DNA of 64,000 nt from Arthrobacter zhangbolii. GTDB taxonomy: Bacteria > Actinomycetota > Actinomycetes > Actinomycetales > Micrococcaceae. The position numbers and the translations under genes were made by a program. The DNA lies in the NCBI RefSeq assembly GCF_022869865.1, contig NZ_CP094984.1, forward strand, positions 186,001 through 250,000. Reading direction: 5' to 3'. The notes under the pieces are model-generated. The model worked only from the letters and a program-made list of their open reading frames with translations, was not told the DNA's origin and searched no databases. Below, piece after piece: positions 1-8,611 of the stretch; within the stretch, counting starts at the first letter, position 1, and the number at the start of each line of letters is the position of its first letter.

Positions 1-398
1 TTTCCCCGGCTGGCGCTCGCGGACTTGGGCAGTCCGATGGCGATGTTCGCCTGCAGGGTCTGCCAGGGCAGCAGCCGCGGCTCCTGGAAGGCGAAGGCAC
101 ACCGCTCATCGATGCCGCGGACCGGCCGGCCGTCAATCAGGACGTCACCTGCGGTGGGGCGGTCCAGGCCGGCGGCGGCACGCAGCAGCGTGGATTTTCC
201 GCAGCCGCTGGAGCCCAGAATGGCCAGGACCTCTCCGGGTTTGACCTCAAAGGTGACGTCGCGGAGCACTACGTGTTCATTTGCTCCGGTGCCGAAACTG
301 CGGCCCAGGGCGTCGAAGGTGACCGGCAGGGCGGGATCGGCCGGCGCTGCCGTACCGGTGCCGGACGCGGTCGTGGAAGGAGACAACACTGCTGTCAT
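1..398 (-). CDS. ABC transporter ATP-binding protein, SsuB/TauB type (3' truncated by window edge)
   Basis: The 132 visible residues form the N-terminal half of an ABC ATPase that would energise import of an oxyanion or sulfonate. The Walker A motif GSSGCGKST lies near residues 62-70 and the Q-loop region FQEPRLLPW near 104-112. The 'EPRLLPW' Q-loop is typical of the nitrate/sulfonate/taurine family (SsuB, TauB, NrtD). The first 26 residues are a low-complexity Ala/Thr/Pro extension. The ATG at 398 is preceded by GGAG 6-9 bases upstream. A SAM riboswitch lies directly upstream, so a role in sulfur supply (sulfonate or methionine-related import) is the best inference. The permease and binding protein would lie outside the window. 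Confidence 0.85.
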   Translation of the reverse strand, partial: MTAVLSPSTTASGTGTAAPADPALPVTFDALGRSFGTGANEHVVLRDVTFEVKPGEVLAILGSSGCGKSTLLRAAAGLDRPTAGDVLIDGRPVRGIDERCAFAFQEPRLLPWQTLQANIAIGLPKSASASRG

Positions 399-404
399 AG
401 AAAA

Positions 405-572
405 CACTCCATCGGTCCTGGCAGTAGCACCCTACGGAAGGTGTCCTGAGCCGGGGTAACGGCTTCCTGCGACACCAGCCTCGTTATTGCCGTACTTCAA
501 GGAGGAAATACGGCAACCAGGGTTGCTGCGGCTTCATCGATCCAGGTCTCTCAGCCGCTCGGGATGGTCAAG
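405..572 (-). promoter_or_regulatory. SAM riboswitch (S-box, SAM-I clan) controlling the ABC ATPase
   Basis: Read on the minus strand, the leader has the S-box order: CCATCCCGAG, then CTGAGAGACC, then CGATGAAGCCGCAGCAACC, an enlarged P3 region, then GGTGCTACTGCC, and finally GATGG closing the P1 helix with the initial CCATC. The expanded part contains two nested inverted repeats: TTGCCGTA/TACGGCAA (487-494/509-516) and GGTGTC/GACACC (440-445/471-476). The 3' strand of P1 (GATGGAG) contains the GGAG Shine-Dalgarno sequence of the ABC gene. Ligand binding would therefore hide the ribosome binding site, which suggests translational control by S-adenosylmethionine. Confidence 0.8.
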
Positions 573-825
573 GACTACTAAACGCCGGATTTACGGATCG
601 GACAAGTCCCGGCCCTGCAGCCGATTCACAGAAGGAAATGTTCACGCGGACGCTCTTGGTGCCCGCCCCCGCCATGAACACCCCGGAGCATTGACCTGAC
701 GCGCCACCGGCTCCAAGGTTGGAAGAGGCCAGCCGGAGCCCATTCCCGTTCTTCGCGGCCGGTCTCTTTGCGGAAATCAACGAGCCTTCGGTTAAACGAG
801 CCTGGATCAACGAGCAGGAGCAGCC
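573..825. other. Intergenic, no gene seen
   Basis: No credible coding region is visible between the riboswitch and the alpha/beta-hydrolase gene. The short open frames here lack ribosome binding sites and family resemblance. It must hold the promoter of the minus-strand riboswitch transcript and the promoter of the plus-strand hydrolase gene, but neither is clear enough to place. Confidence 0.5.
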
Positions 826-1443
826 ATGGAACAAGCAGCGAACGCATCGGGAACGGTTCTATCCGCTGACGGCACAACCATCGCGTGGTCGCGGCAGGGC
901 AGCGGACCGCCGCTGGCCATCGTGGGACCGCTGCTGGCACACCGGAGCAGCCGGGCCACGGCGGCTTTGGCGGACGCTCTTTCAAAAACCCACACCGTGT
1001 ATACCTATGACCGCAGGGGGATCGGGGAAAGCGGGATTGGCGAGGAATACACTGCGGAGTCCGACGTCGATGACCTCCTGGCCGTATTGCAGGTGGCAGG
1101 CGGGGCCACGGACCTCTACGGGTTTTACGACGGCGCCTTCCTGGCCTTGCGGGCGGCGGAGGAATCCACGGTGGTGAGCCGTGTAGTGGCGCTCGAGCCC
1201 ACCCTCTCCCCGGGCGACGGGGAGGATGAGCTGCTGGTGCTGCAAAGCGAGATTGAGGGACTGGGCGGGGTGAACGTTCCGGTGCTGATCCTGGCCGGCA
1301 GTGCCAGCGGCGGGGAAACCCAGGACCTTGCCCGGCGGGCCGCCGATGCGCTGGACGAAGGTGAATTCCGGCTGCTGGAGACGGACACGAGCGGGTTGCC
1401 CGATTCGGCGCTGACCGAGGCCATTGAGTCTTTCCTTCAGTGA
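826..1443 (+). CDS. Alpha/beta-hydrolase fold protein, probably catalytically inactive
   Basis: A 205-residue protein with the alpha/beta-hydrolase core: a VYTYDRRGIGES strand/loop near residues 58-69, a nucleophile-elbow region at 97-107, and a late LILAGSASGG strand. The elbow reads G-F-Y-D-G (99-103), so the nucleophile position is Tyr101 rather than Ser, Cys or Asp. The C-terminus (TSGLPDSALTEAIESFL) lacks the usual catalytic histidine. It is therefore more likely a pseudo-enzyme or ligand-binding relative than an esterase. An AGGAG ribosome site precedes the ATG. It is followed by the CoA-binding protein gene 53 bases downstream on the same strand. Confidence 0.8.
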   Translation: MEQAANASGTVLSADGTTIAWSRQGSGPPLAIVGPLLAHRSSRATAALADALSKTHTVYTYDRRGIGESGIGEEYTAESDVDDLLAVLQVAGGATDLYGFYDGAFLALRAAEESTVVSRVVALEPTLSPGDGEDELLVLQSEIEGLGGVNVPVLILAGSASGGETQDLARRAADALDEGEFRLLETDTSGLPDSALTEAIESFLQ

Positions 1444-1496
1444 CGCACGCCCGGGTAAGCTGGAGCCCCCATCCCGGCTTCCCATAAGGACGGCAG

Positions 1497-1937
1497 ATGT
1501 CAGACTCCAACGGCACCGCTACCGCGCACGCCAATGATCCCGAGGTCATCCGCAGGCTGATGGCCACCCCCGGCCGCTGGGCCGTGGTGGGCCTGTCCAA
1601 CAACCCGATGCGCACCGCCGTCGGCGTTTCCCGCTACATCCAGGACCATCTGGGGATGGAAATCATTCCCGTAAGCCTGAAGGGAGACGACGTGCACGGC
1701 AACAAGGGCTACAAAAAGCTCAGCGAGATCCCGGGCAGCATTGACGTTGTGGACTGCTTCGTGAATTCGGAGCGTGTAGGCGACATTGTGGACCAGGCCA
1801 TCGAGGTGGGCGCGAAGGCGGTGTGGCTGCAGCTCGGCGTGGTGGATGAAGAGGCAGCGGCACGGGCCAGGGCCGCGGGACTCGACGTTGTGATGGACAC
1901 CTGCCCGGTGATCGAGGCCCCGCGGTTCGGACTCTGA
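1497..1937 (+). CDS. CoA-binding domain protein (YccU family)
   Basis: A 146-residue single-domain Rossmann protein. WAVVGLSNNPMRTAVGVSRY (residues 23-42) is the dinucleotide/CoA-binding loop, and the end VVMDTCPVIEAPRFGL carries the conserved D-x-C-P segment. Length and motifs fit the stand-alone CoA_binding family related to the N-terminal domain of succinyl-CoA synthetase alpha. The precise physiological role of this family is not established. It probably forms a transcription unit with the preceding hydrolase-like gene. AAGGACGGCAG lies just before the ATG. Confidence 0.9.
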   Translation: MSDSNGTATAHANDPEVIRRLMATPGRWAVVGLSNNPMRTAVGVSRYIQDHLGMEIIPVSLKGDDVHGNKGYKKLSEIPGSIDVVDCFVNSERVGDIVDQAIEVGAKAVWLQLGVVDEEAAARARAAGLDVVMDTCPVIEAPRFGL

Positions 1938-1955
1938 GCCATCCTGCCGGCAGGC

Positions 1956-2831
1956 CTACAGCTTGGCGAACCGGGCCCGGATAATGCCGATGTACAGGCC
2001 GTAGAGCATCAATCCGATGCCTACCGCGGCCAGGGCCACCACCCCGAAGGGCTGGTCCCGCAGGGTATGCAGCGCGCCGTCGAGTCCGGTGGACTGTTCG
2101 GGATCCGCGTTGACCGCCGCCAGGGTCAGCAGCACACCCAGCACGGCGAGGGATATTCCCTTGGCGGTAAAACCGGCCACGCCGGTGACGTCCACTGCCC
2201 GGCGCCACACCGAACCGGGGATGCCCGTCAGTTCCCGGCGGAACCGGCGTGTCACACCCTTGAAGATGAAATAGCCGCCCACACCCACCAGCACGAGGCC
2301 CGCGATCGCGAGGATCCACTGGCCGGCAGGGACGGCGAGGAGGCGGGCCGTCCAACTGACCGAGGATGAGCTGCCGTTATCGCTGCCGCGTCCCAGGGCG
2401 AAGCTGGCAAAGATGGTGCCGATGGCTCCATAGACAATGGCCTGGCCGGCATTGCTGGCCCGGTCCTTCCACAGCTCCTTGTCCTTGAGCCGCCGTCCGG
2501 CCAGGAAGATGCGGGAGAGCTGGAACAGGGCCAGGGCGTAGCAGCCGATGAAGCAGAACCAGAGCAGCAGCGCCCCGCCGGGCTGCTCGGCCAAGGCTGC
2601 CACGGCGCCGTTGGTGTCGGCATTGCCGGATCCGCCGGAATCGATCTGCAGGGCAATGACGCCGATGACCACGTGGACAATACCGCTGGCTACATACCCC
2701 AGGCGGGCAACCCGTTCGAAGGTCCTGGAGTCCGCTGCGCGCCCGGCTGTCTCCGCCACGGAATTATCACTGCGGTTCCTGTGCTCCAAACCGTCCATCC
2801 TCTGCTTGGTCTCCGGCACGCCGGCTGGCAT
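1956..2831 (-). CDS. DUF1206 multi-pass membrane protein
   Basis: A 291-residue integral membrane protein with six hydrophobic helices in three repeated helix pairs. Each repeat begins with a motif like 'GYVASGIVHVVIG' or 'GFTAKGISLAVLG', the hallmark of DUF1206. The function is unknown; the family is common in actinobacteria and cyanobacteria. The N-terminal 35 residues are polar and charged and probably cytoplasmic. AGGATGGAG precedes the chosen ATG; an internal ATG 11 codons later is possible. It converges with the CoA-binding gene, with only 18 bases between the stops, including a short CCTGCCGGCAGG palindrome. Confidence 0.88.
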   Translation of the reverse strand: MPAGVPETKQRMDGLEHRNRSDNSVAETAGRAADSRTFERVARLGYVASGIVHVVIGVIALQIDSGGSGNADTNGAVAALAEQPGGALLLWFCFIGCYALALFQLSRIFLAGRRLKDKELWKDRASNAGQAIVYGAIGTIFASFALGRGSDNGSSSSVSWTARLLAVPAGQWILAIAGLVLVGVGGYFIFKGVTRRFRRELTGIPGSVWRRAVDVTGVAGFTAKGISLAVLGVLLTLAAVNADPEQSTGLDGALHTLRDQPFGVVALAAVGIGLMLYGLYIGIIRARFAKL

Positions 2832-2892
2832 ACCTCTTACTCCATCCTGCCATCCAAATCAGCAGGCAGTGCCGAAGCACCGAAAGCGGGGA

Positions 2893-2898
2893 TAGGCT
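2893..2898 (+). promoter_or_regulatory. Putative -10 box of a leaderless promoter (TAGGCT)
   Basis: TAGGCT lies exactly six bases before the ATG at 2905, and no Shine-Dalgarno sequence is present. The same TANNNT-N6-start arrangement occurs at 8600, 18654 and 43012. This fits transcription starting at or next to the start codon. Confidence 0.55.
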
Positions 2899-2904
2899 TC
2901 AGGC

Positions 2905-3291
2905 ATGGATGCAGAGGCCCTGCGCCGGCTGTGCCTGGCGCTGCCGGGGACGTATGAGGACTTTCCCTTCGGACCGGAATCGTCCGTGTTCAAGGTGCGG
3001 GCTGCGGGAGGCCGGGCCAAGATGTTCGCGCTGGCAGCGCTGGCAGCCGAGCCCCTGATGATCAGTTTGAAATGTGAACCGGAGCTGGCGGTCCAACTGC
3101 GTGCCGCGCATCCGGAAATCAGCGGGGCCTGGCATATGAATAAAACGCACTGGAACCAAGTGGAGGTTGCCGCCGGGCTCCCTGAGGGAATGGTGGCGGA
3201 CATGGTGGAGGATTCCTATGACCTGGTGGTGGCATCGCTGCCGCGAAAGGACCGGGAATCACTGCGCTGGAAGGGGCTGGCGGACGGATGA
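2905..3291 (+). CDS. MmcQ/YjbR family protein
   Basis: A 128-residue protein of the MmcQ/YjbR family (CyaY-like fold). Recognisable segments are the N-terminal LRRLCLALPGTYEDFPFG, the central AEPLMISLKCEPE, and HMNKTHWNQV followed by the C-terminal helix DLVVASLPRKDR. Members are often annotated as DNA-binding, but the biochemical role is unproven. It appears leaderless (TAGGCT six bases before the ATG). Its stop overlaps the ATG of the next gene (ATGA), so the two are likely translationally coupled. Confidence 0.9.
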   Translation: MDAEALRRLCLALPGTYEDFPFGPESSVFKVRAAGGRAKMFALAALAAEPLMISLKCEPELAVQLRAAHPEISGAWHMNKTHWNQVEVAAGLPEGMVADMVEDSYDLVVASLPRKDRESLRWKGLADG

Positions 3292-3866
3292 GCGGGGCCC
3301 GGCGTGCATTGACCTACCCGGACACGGGAAGTACCGAGCGGCCATACCCGGTGCCGATGACTGACCGGTGGCCCGCCGGGTACCGGCTGGTGCTGCGCAA
3401 GGAGGAGCTCGAGGTGCCGGACCCGCGCGCCGGGTTCCTTCGCCTGACGGAGGGCCTGCTGGACTGGGATCTGCACCGCGGAGCGGGACTGTTCGTCCGT
3501 CCCGGTACGCCCCGGGCCGCCCCCGGGGTGGAGATGGCCTCCGGTGTCGGAGTCTGGCGGGTGCGTTATTACGCGCCGTGCCGGGTGCTGTGGGCTACGG
3601 AAGCGCTGCTCGACGACGGCGGGGAGCCGGTCTCCGGCCAGCGCGCGGGGTTTGGGTACGGCACCTTGCCCGGGCATCCGGAACGTGGCGAGGAAGGGTT
3701 TTACGCCGAGCTGGATGAGGACGGCAGGCTTTATTTCCGCGTGGCTGCCTACAGCACGCCCGCCAACCGCATCATTGCCGCCGCGGACCGGGTCAATGTG
3801 CGCGTGCAGGCGTTCTACACCAACCGGTATTTCGCCTCGGCCTACCGGCTCGCTTCCGGCAGCTGA
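3288..3866 (+). CDS. DUF1990 family protein
   Basis: A 192-residue protein with the DUF1990 pattern: an N-terminal LTYPDTGSTE, a central GVWRVRYYAPCRVLWA, then GFGYGTLPGHPERGEEGF and a C-terminal FYTNRYFASAYR. These features match the family throughout. DUF1990 proteins are distant SRPBCC/START-like proteins of unknown function. The gene overlaps the preceding MmcQ/YjbR gene by four bases. Its 3' end overlaps the convergent acetyltransferase gene by 25 bases. Confidence 0.85.
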   Translation: MSGARRALTYPDTGSTERPYPVPMTDRWPAGYRLVLRKEELEVPDPRAGFLRLTEGLLDWDLHRGAGLFVRPGTPRAAPGVEMASGVGVWRVRYYAPCRVLWATEALLDDGGEPVSGQRAGFGYGTLPGHPERGEEGFYAELDEDGRLYFRVAAYSTPANRIIAAADRVNVRVQAFYTNRYFASAYRLASGS

Positions 3867-4378
3867 TCACGCCGGAGCGTGAACTTCAGGGCAATGTCGC
3901 CTTCTTCTTCCGGCAGGAACCCGGCGGTCAGCAGCACCGAGTTGGAGGCGGTGTTGCCCGGATCGGTGTACGCAATGGCTTCCTCGACCCCCGGCTGCGC
4001 CAAGGCAAACCGGGACAGGGCAATCAACGCCTCCGACGCATAGCCCTGCCGCCGGCTGGAGGGCGCCACGCTGTAACTGATTTCCACCGCGTGTTCAACG
4101 GGAATGCCTTCGAAACCGATGGTGCCCACCACCAGGGAGGTGGCCCGTTCGCGGATCATCCGTGTGCCGAAGGCGGCAGCTGCGGGGGAAAGCAGCCCCG
4201 CCTCGAAAAACCGGCGCGCGGCGTCGTAATCAGCGGGCTGGGGGAAGTCCTCGGCCCAGTCCGGCAGCCGTTTCTGAATGATGAGGGCATCCACCTCGGC
4301 CACGGACATGAGGTCCAGCAGCAGCCGCTGAGTGGGAATGCCTGCATTGGCTGCAAGGTTCTCGGGGATTGTGCTCAC
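3842..4378 (-). CDS. GNAT family N-acetyltransferase
   Basis: A 178-residue acetyltransferase of the RimJ/RimL-like branch. The acetyl-CoA pyrophosphate-binding motif is seen in SYSVAPSSRRQGYASEAL (R/Q-x-x-G-x-A), followed by AYTDPGNTASNSVLLTAGF, the usual 'N-x-x-S-x-x-L/V-L-x-x-x-G-F' element. The acceptor substrate cannot be told from sequence. It is a single gene on the minus strand between the purL terminator and the convergent DUF1990 gene. Confidence 0.9.
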   Translation of the reverse strand: MSTIPENLAANAGIPTQRLLLDLMSVAEVDALIIQKRLPDWAEDFPQPADYDAARRFFEAGLLSPAAAAFGTRMIRERATSLVVGTIGFEGIPVEHAVEISYSVAPSSRRQGYASEALIALSRFALAQPGVEEAIAYTDPGNTASNSVLLTAGFLPEEEGDIALKFTLRRDQLPEASR

Positions 4379-4524
4379 GAGCTAATATTGCCTCTTCTTC
4401 CCCGATTTGCCGTATTTAGTGACCGGAGACGCCCCTCCGGCGCGCCGCTCCGGAGGTTGTTTCCGCAGCCCGGGGTTTTTTCTTAGCTGTCACCATGACT
4501 CGTGACCCTACACGGCCGCTGGAC

Positions 4525-4565
4525 CGGCACAGGCCCGGCGGAAGAATCCCGCCGGGCCTGTGCCG
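4525..4565 (-). terminator. Hairpin terminator after purL
   Basis: A perfect 17-bp stem (4525-4541 with 4549-4565) around a 7-base loop lies 14 bases after the purL stop. It has no T-tract, which is usual for GC-rich actinobacteria. Confidence 0.8.
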
Positions 4566-4579
4566 CTCTGCCGTTCTGC

Positions 4580-6877
4580 TTAGCCGAAGTGCCGCGGCAG
4601 GGTGCCTTCGTGGGCCGCCTTCAGCTCGTTCAGCGGCACGGAGAACCGGCTCTGGAAGTCCAGTGCGCCAATCTCGGTATCCACCACGCCAATCCGGCTG
4701 TGGGCGAAGCCGCGGGCGGAACACATGTCCTTGAACCGGACTTCTTCGCTGCGGGCCACGGAAACCACGGCACGGGCCTGGGATTCGGAGAACAGCAGGG
4801 TGAACAGGTCCACGCCGTCCCGCTCGCAGACCTCATCCAGGCCTATCCGTGCGCCGACGCCGAAGCGCAGTGCCATCTCGGACAGCGCCGCTGCCAGGCC
4901 GCCTTCGGAAAGGTCGTGCGCGGCGTCGATCATGCCGTCGCGGGAGGCGTTGACCAGCAGTTCGCCGAGCAGCTTCTCCGCCTGCAGGTCCACCTTCGGC
5001 GGCTGGCCGCCCAGGTGTCCGCGCAGGTTCGCGTATTCGGAACCGTCCAGCTCGTCACGGGTCACACCCATCAGGTAGATGGCCTGGCCGTCCTCGCGCC
5101 AGCCCGACGGCGTGCGCCGGGCAACGTCGTCGAACACGCCCAGCACGCCCACCACGGGGGTGGGATGGATGGCGACGCCGCCGGTCTGGTTGTAGAGCGA
5201 AACGTTGCCGCCGGTGACCGGGACGCCGAGTTCGCGGCAACCGTCGGCCAGTCCGCGGACGGACTCGGCGAACTGCCACATCACTTCGGGATCCTCGGGG
5301 GAGCCGAAGTTCAGGCAGTCGGTGACGGCCAGCGGGGTGGCGCCGGAGGTGGCTACGTTGCGGTAGGACTCCGCCAGGGCCAGCTTAGCGCCCTCGTAGG
5401 GGTTCAGGTAGGAGTAGCGGCCGTTGGCATCGGTGGAAATGGCCACGCCCAGACCGGTGGTTTCATCCACGCGGATCACGCCGGCGTCATCCGGCATGGC
5501 CAGGGCGGTGTTGCCCTGGACATAGCGGTCGTACTGGTTGGTCACCCAGGACTTGTCGCACATGTTGGGGGAGGCCATCAGTTCCAGGATGGCGTCCCTG
5601 ATGGCGGCGCTGCCAATGGGCCGCTCCCCGTCGAAGGAGGACCCCTGGATGCTGTCCTGTACGGCCGGACGGGACATTGGCCGCTCATAGACGGGGCCCT
5701 CGTGGGCCACGGTGCGCGGATCGACGTCGACAATGGTCTCGCCGTCCCAGTCAATGATCAGGCGGCCGGTGCCGGTGACCTCACCCAGCCAGGAGTACTC
5801 GACGTTCCACTTGTCCATGATTGCCTCGAACGCCTCAACGTTCTCCGGAGTGACCACGGCCATCATGCGTTCCTGGGACTCGGACATCAGGATTTCCCCG
5901 GGGGTCAGGGACGGGTCACGCAGCAGCACGTTGGTCAGTTCCACGTGCATGCCGCCGTCGCCGTTGGAGGCCAGCTCCGACGTCGCGCAGGAAATGCCGG
6001 CCGCGCCCAGGTCCTGGATGCCCTCCACCACGGAGGCCTTGAACAGTTCCAGGCAGCACTCAATGAGTACCTTTTCGGCAAACGGATCGCCCACCTGTAC
6101 GGCGGGACGCTTGGAGGGCTTGTCCGCGTCGAAGGATTCCGAGGCAAGCACCGAGGCACCGCCAATCCCGTCGCCGCCGGTGCGCGCACCAAAGAGCACC
6201 ACCTTGTTGCCGGCGCCGGAGGCGTTGGCCAGCCGGATGTCCTCGTGCCGCAGGACGCCCACGGCCAGCGCGTTGACCAGCGGGTTGCCCTGGTACACGG
6301 AATCGAAGACCAGTTCACCGCCGATGTTCGGCAGGCCCAGGGAGTTGCCGTAGCCGCCGATGCCGGAGACGATGCCGTGCACCAGGCGGGCGGTGTCGGG
6401 GTGGTCGATGGCACCGAAGCGCAGCGGATCCATCACGGCCACCGGACGGGCGCCCATGGAGATAATGTCGCGGACAATGCCGCCGACGCCGGTGGCGGCG
6501 CCCTGGTAGGGCTCCACGAAGGACGGGTGGTTGTGGGACTCGACCTTAAAGGTCACGGCCCAGCCCTCGCCGATGTCCACCACGCCGGCGTTCTCGCCGA
6601 TGCCCACCAGGAGGTGTTCCTTCATCTTCTCGGTGACCTTGTCCCCGAACTGCTTCAGGTGCACCTTGGAGGACTTGTAGGAGCAGTGCTCGGACCACAT
6701 GACCGAGTACATGGCCAGTTCCGCGGCGGTGGGGCGGCGGCCCAGGATCTCCACGACCCTGCGGAATTCGTCTTCCTTCAGGCCGAGTTCGGCCCAGGGC
6801 AGCTCGGTATCCGGGGTGGCGGCGGCGTGCTCGACGGTGTCGATGTTGAACTTCTGCGCGGCAGGGGAAACGGTCAT
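4580..6877 (-). CDS. purL: Phosphoribosylformylglycinamidine synthase subunit PurL
   Basis: The large ATP-dependent subunit of FGAM synthase, which converts FGAR, glutamine and ATP to FGAM in purine synthesis, together with PurQ and PurS. The 765 residues match the stand-alone (small) PurL type. Diagnostic segments are [12 protein letters not shown] near residue 60, [22 protein letters not shown] near 112-133, [15 protein letters not shown], and [13 protein letters not shown]. The ATG of purL overlaps the end of purQ by four bases. This purS-purQ-purL order on one strand ends in a strong hairpin. Confidence 0.98.
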   Translation of the reverse strand: MTVSPAAQKFNIDTVEHAAATPDTELPWAELGLKEDEFRRVVEILGRRPTAAELAMYSVMWSEHCSYKSSKVHLKQFGDKVTEKMKEHLLVGIGENAGVVDIGEGWAVTFKVESHNHPSFVEPYQGAATGVGGIVRDIISMGARPVAVMDPLRFGAIDHPDTARLVHGIVSGIGGYGNSLGLPNIGGELVFDSVYQGNPLVNALAVGVLRHEDIRLANASGAGNKVVLFGARTGGDGIGGASVLASESFDADKPSKRPAVQVGDPFAEKVLIECCLELFKASVVEGIQDLGAAGISCATSELASNGDGGMHVELTNVLLRDPSLTPGEILMSESQERMMAVVTPENVEAFEAIMDKWNVEYSWLGEVTGTGRLIIDWDGETIVDVDPRTVAHEGPVYERPMSRPAVQDSIQGSSFDGERPIGSAAIRDAILELMASPNMCDKSWVTNQYDRYVQGNTALAMPDDAGVIRVDETTGLGVAISTDANGRYSYLNPYEGAKLALAESYRNVATSGATPLAVTDCLNFGSPEDPEVMWQFAESVRGLADGCRELGVPVTGGNVSLYNQTGGVAIHPTPVVGVLGVFDDVARRTPSGWREDGQAIYLMGVTRDELDGSEYANLRGHLGGQPPKVDLQAEKLLGELLVNASRDGMIDAAHDLSEGGLAAALSEMALRFGVGARIGLDEVCERDGVDLFTLLFSESQARAVVSVARSEEVRFKDMCSARGFAHSRIGVVDTEIGALDFQSRFSVPLNELKAAHEGTLPRHFG

Positions 6878-7650
6878 GACTTGCCTCCGGCAACGAGCGT
6901 GTTGAGAACTGAGCTGAAGATGCGGAGCCCGTCGGTGCCGTAGCCCAGCCCGACCTGCCCGTAGGCGGAGGAATCCGGACCGAAGCCCGGTTCCACGGCG
7001 TGCTCGGGGTGGGGCATCAGGCCCACCACGTTGCCTGCCGCATTGGTAATGCCGGCAATGCCGCGGCGGGAGCCGTTGGGGTTTTCCCCGTCATAGCGGA
7101 AGACCACACGGCCTTCACCTTCGAGCTCGTCCAGTGTTTTTTCATCCGCGACGTACTGGCCGTCCTGGTTCTTCAGCGGAATGACCATGCCTGCACCCTG
7201 CTCGTACCCGGAGGTCCAGGCGGTGCTGTTGTTCTCCACCCGCAGGAGCTGGTCCGCGCAGGAGAACTTCAAATGGTTGTTCTTGATCATGGAGCCGGGC
7301 AGCAGGTGTGCCTCGGTGAGGATCTGGAAACCGTTGCAGATGCCCAGCACGGGCATCCCGCCAGCCGCGGCGTCCACTACTTTTTCCATGACCGGAGCAA
7401 AGCGTGAGATGGCTCCGGCGCGCAGGTAATCTCCGTAGGAGAACCCGCCGGGAACAATCACGGCATCCACGTCATGCAGGTTTGCCTCGGCATGCCAGAG
7501 GCCGACGGCGGTGCCTCCGGCGATGGTCACGGCGCGGGCGGCGTCGCGGTCATCCAAGGTGCCGGGGAAGGTGATAACACCAATCCGGACCGCCCTCAGG
7601 GCGGCGTCTTCGGGAGCGGCGGAAAAGTCGCCGATCAGGGGAGTGCTCAA
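6874..7650 (-). CDS. purQ: Phosphoribosylformylglycinamidine synthase subunit PurQ (glutaminase)
   Basis: A class I glutamine amidotransferase that supplies ammonia to PurL. The nucleophile cysteine is in [16 protein letters not shown], and the catalytic His-Glu pair is in [11 protein letters not shown]. The protein is 258 residues, longer than the usual ~225, because of a ~20-residue N-terminal extension ([20 protein letters not shown]) before the conserved [16 protein letters not shown]. An internal start is possible, but no in-frame ATG or GTG stands out nearer the core. It overlaps purL by four bases and begins two bases after the purS stop. Confidence 0.97.
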   Translation of the reverse strand: MSTPLIGDFSAAPEDAALRAVRIGVITFPGTLDDRDAARAVTIAGGTAVGLWHAEANLHDVDAVIVPGGFSYGDYLRAGAISRFAPVMEKVVDAAAGGMPVLGICNGFQILTEAHLLPGSMIKNNHLKFSCADQLLRVENNSTAWTSGYEQGAGMVIPLKNQDGQYVADEKTLDELEGEGRVVFRYDGENPNGSRRGIAGITNAAGNVVGLMPHPEHAVEPGFGPDSSAYGQVGLGYGTDGLRIFSSVLNTLVAGGKS

Positions 7651-7652
7651 GA

Positions 7653-7907
7653 TCAGGCCTCCGGGATAACTTCGACGCGGGTGACGTCCTCAATCACCGG
7701 GTTGGACAGCAGGGTGGCCGCGGCCGTGCGGGCCTGTTCCAGGACTTCCTCAGTGACGTCACCGTCCACGGTCAGCTCAAAGCGCTTGCCCTGGCGGACA
7801 CCGGTAAATCCGCTCAGCCCCAACCGGGGGAGAGCCCCGGCAATGGCTTTGCCCTGCGGATCCAGGATTTCAGGTTTGGGCATGACATCAACAACGATCC
7901 GGGGCAT
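7653..7907 (-). CDS. purS: Phosphoribosylformylglycinamidine synthase subunit PurS
   Basis: An 84-residue PurS, the small bridging subunit of the three-part FGAM synthase. It starts [20 protein letters not shown], the conserved family start. A longer open frame extends upstream, but the ATG at 7907 has AGGAG eight bases before it and gives the normal length, so it was chosen. It is the first gene of the purSQL unit. Confidence 0.95.
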   Translation of the reverse strand: MPRIVVDVMPKPEILDPQGKAIAGALPRLGLSGFTGVRQGKRFELTVDGDVTEEVLEQARTAAATLLSNPVIEDVTRVEVIPEA

Positions 7908-8031
7908 CCGGCAACTCCTGTGAGTGAAATGGGTGGCCGCGGACCCTGCCGTCTCACGCTGATTCAGCGCTCCGCGAGCTTGCACTGCCCATTCTAACGG
8001 CGTTGCGTATGTTACGCGGACGCCGTTCGCC

Positions 8032-8457
8032 TCAGGCTGGAATCTCCAGTTGGAAGCCGCAGTGGCAGCGCAGCACGGTGGTGTCCAGTTGAACGTCCGC
8101 CGGCGCCTGGGCCTGCATGGAAGAGGTGGTGAGCGGCTCGAAGATGGACTGCTGGCGGTGGTCCCGCGGCTGCATGGGTTCACCGCAATGCATGTAGTCC
8201 GCGGCATCGTCTTCGGAGCGGACCGTGCAGCGCGCCCAGACGGAGGAATGGCGGATGGGGTGGCCGTAGAACCGGTCACACTCCGCGCAGGTGTAGTTGA
8301 TTTCGAGGAATTCTCCGCTGCCCGGCTTCGCTGCCGGTTCCACGGATTCGATGATCAGGAACTCATCGGTGCCGCAGTAGCTGCACCAGGGGACGAACTC
8401 ACCCGGACCGGCAGAGTCTGCCCCTGACAGGTCCTCGGGTCTTGCTTCGATTGACAT
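8032..8457 (-). CDS. Zinc-ribbon-like protein of unknown function
   Basis: A 141-residue soluble protein. Four cysteine pairs or clusters are visible: CSYC near residue 25, CAEC near 57, a CGE near 92, and CHCG near 131. This suggests one or two zinc-binding ribbons. I do not recognise a named family; it looks like a protein conserved among Micrococcaceae (inference). The ATG at 8457 has GGAGG six bases upstream; an in-frame GTG lies six codons earlier. It is transcribed towards purS, but the 124-base gap suggests a separate promoter for purSQL. Confidence 0.6.
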   Translation of the reverse strand: MSIEARPEDLSGADSAGPGEFVPWCSYCGTDEFLIIESVEPAAKPGSGEFLEINYTCAECDRFYGHPIRHSSVWARCTVRSEDDAADYMHCGEPMQPRDHRQQSIFEPLTTSSMQAQAPADVQLDTTVLRCHCGFQLEIPA

Positions 8458-8599
8458 AGTGCGCCTCCAGTTCACGGGTCTCCGGACGGAGAATGCCTTC
8501 GTCCGGAGGGGATACTAAGCATGCTTATTCATAATACGGCATATTCGTTCCGGTGGCTGGCCGGGCCGGTAAGGGCAAATGATGCAGATCACATCTGGC

Positions 8600-8605
8600 T
8601 ACAGT
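8600..8605 (+). promoter_or_regulatory. Putative -10 box of a leaderless promoter (TACAGT)
   Basis: TACAGT lies six bases before the in-frame GTG at 8612, repeating the spacing seen at 2893, 18654 and 43012. This supports GTG 8612 as the real start of the DUF4442 gene. Confidence 0.45.
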
Positions 8606-8611
8606 GGTCTG

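Noticed and set aside
405-572. TPP riboswitch, suggested by CTGAGAGACC
   Set aside because: The downstream GATGAAGCCGCAGCAACC and GGTGCTA blocks and the P1 pairing fit the S-box, while the TPP core (ACCTGATCTGGATAATGCC) is absent.
4502-6943. A very long open frame (over 800 codons) antisense to purL
   Set aside because: It mirrors purL codon for codon in GC-rich DNA, has Gly/His/Val/Gln-biased composition with no family features, and lies on the wrong strand of a certain gene.
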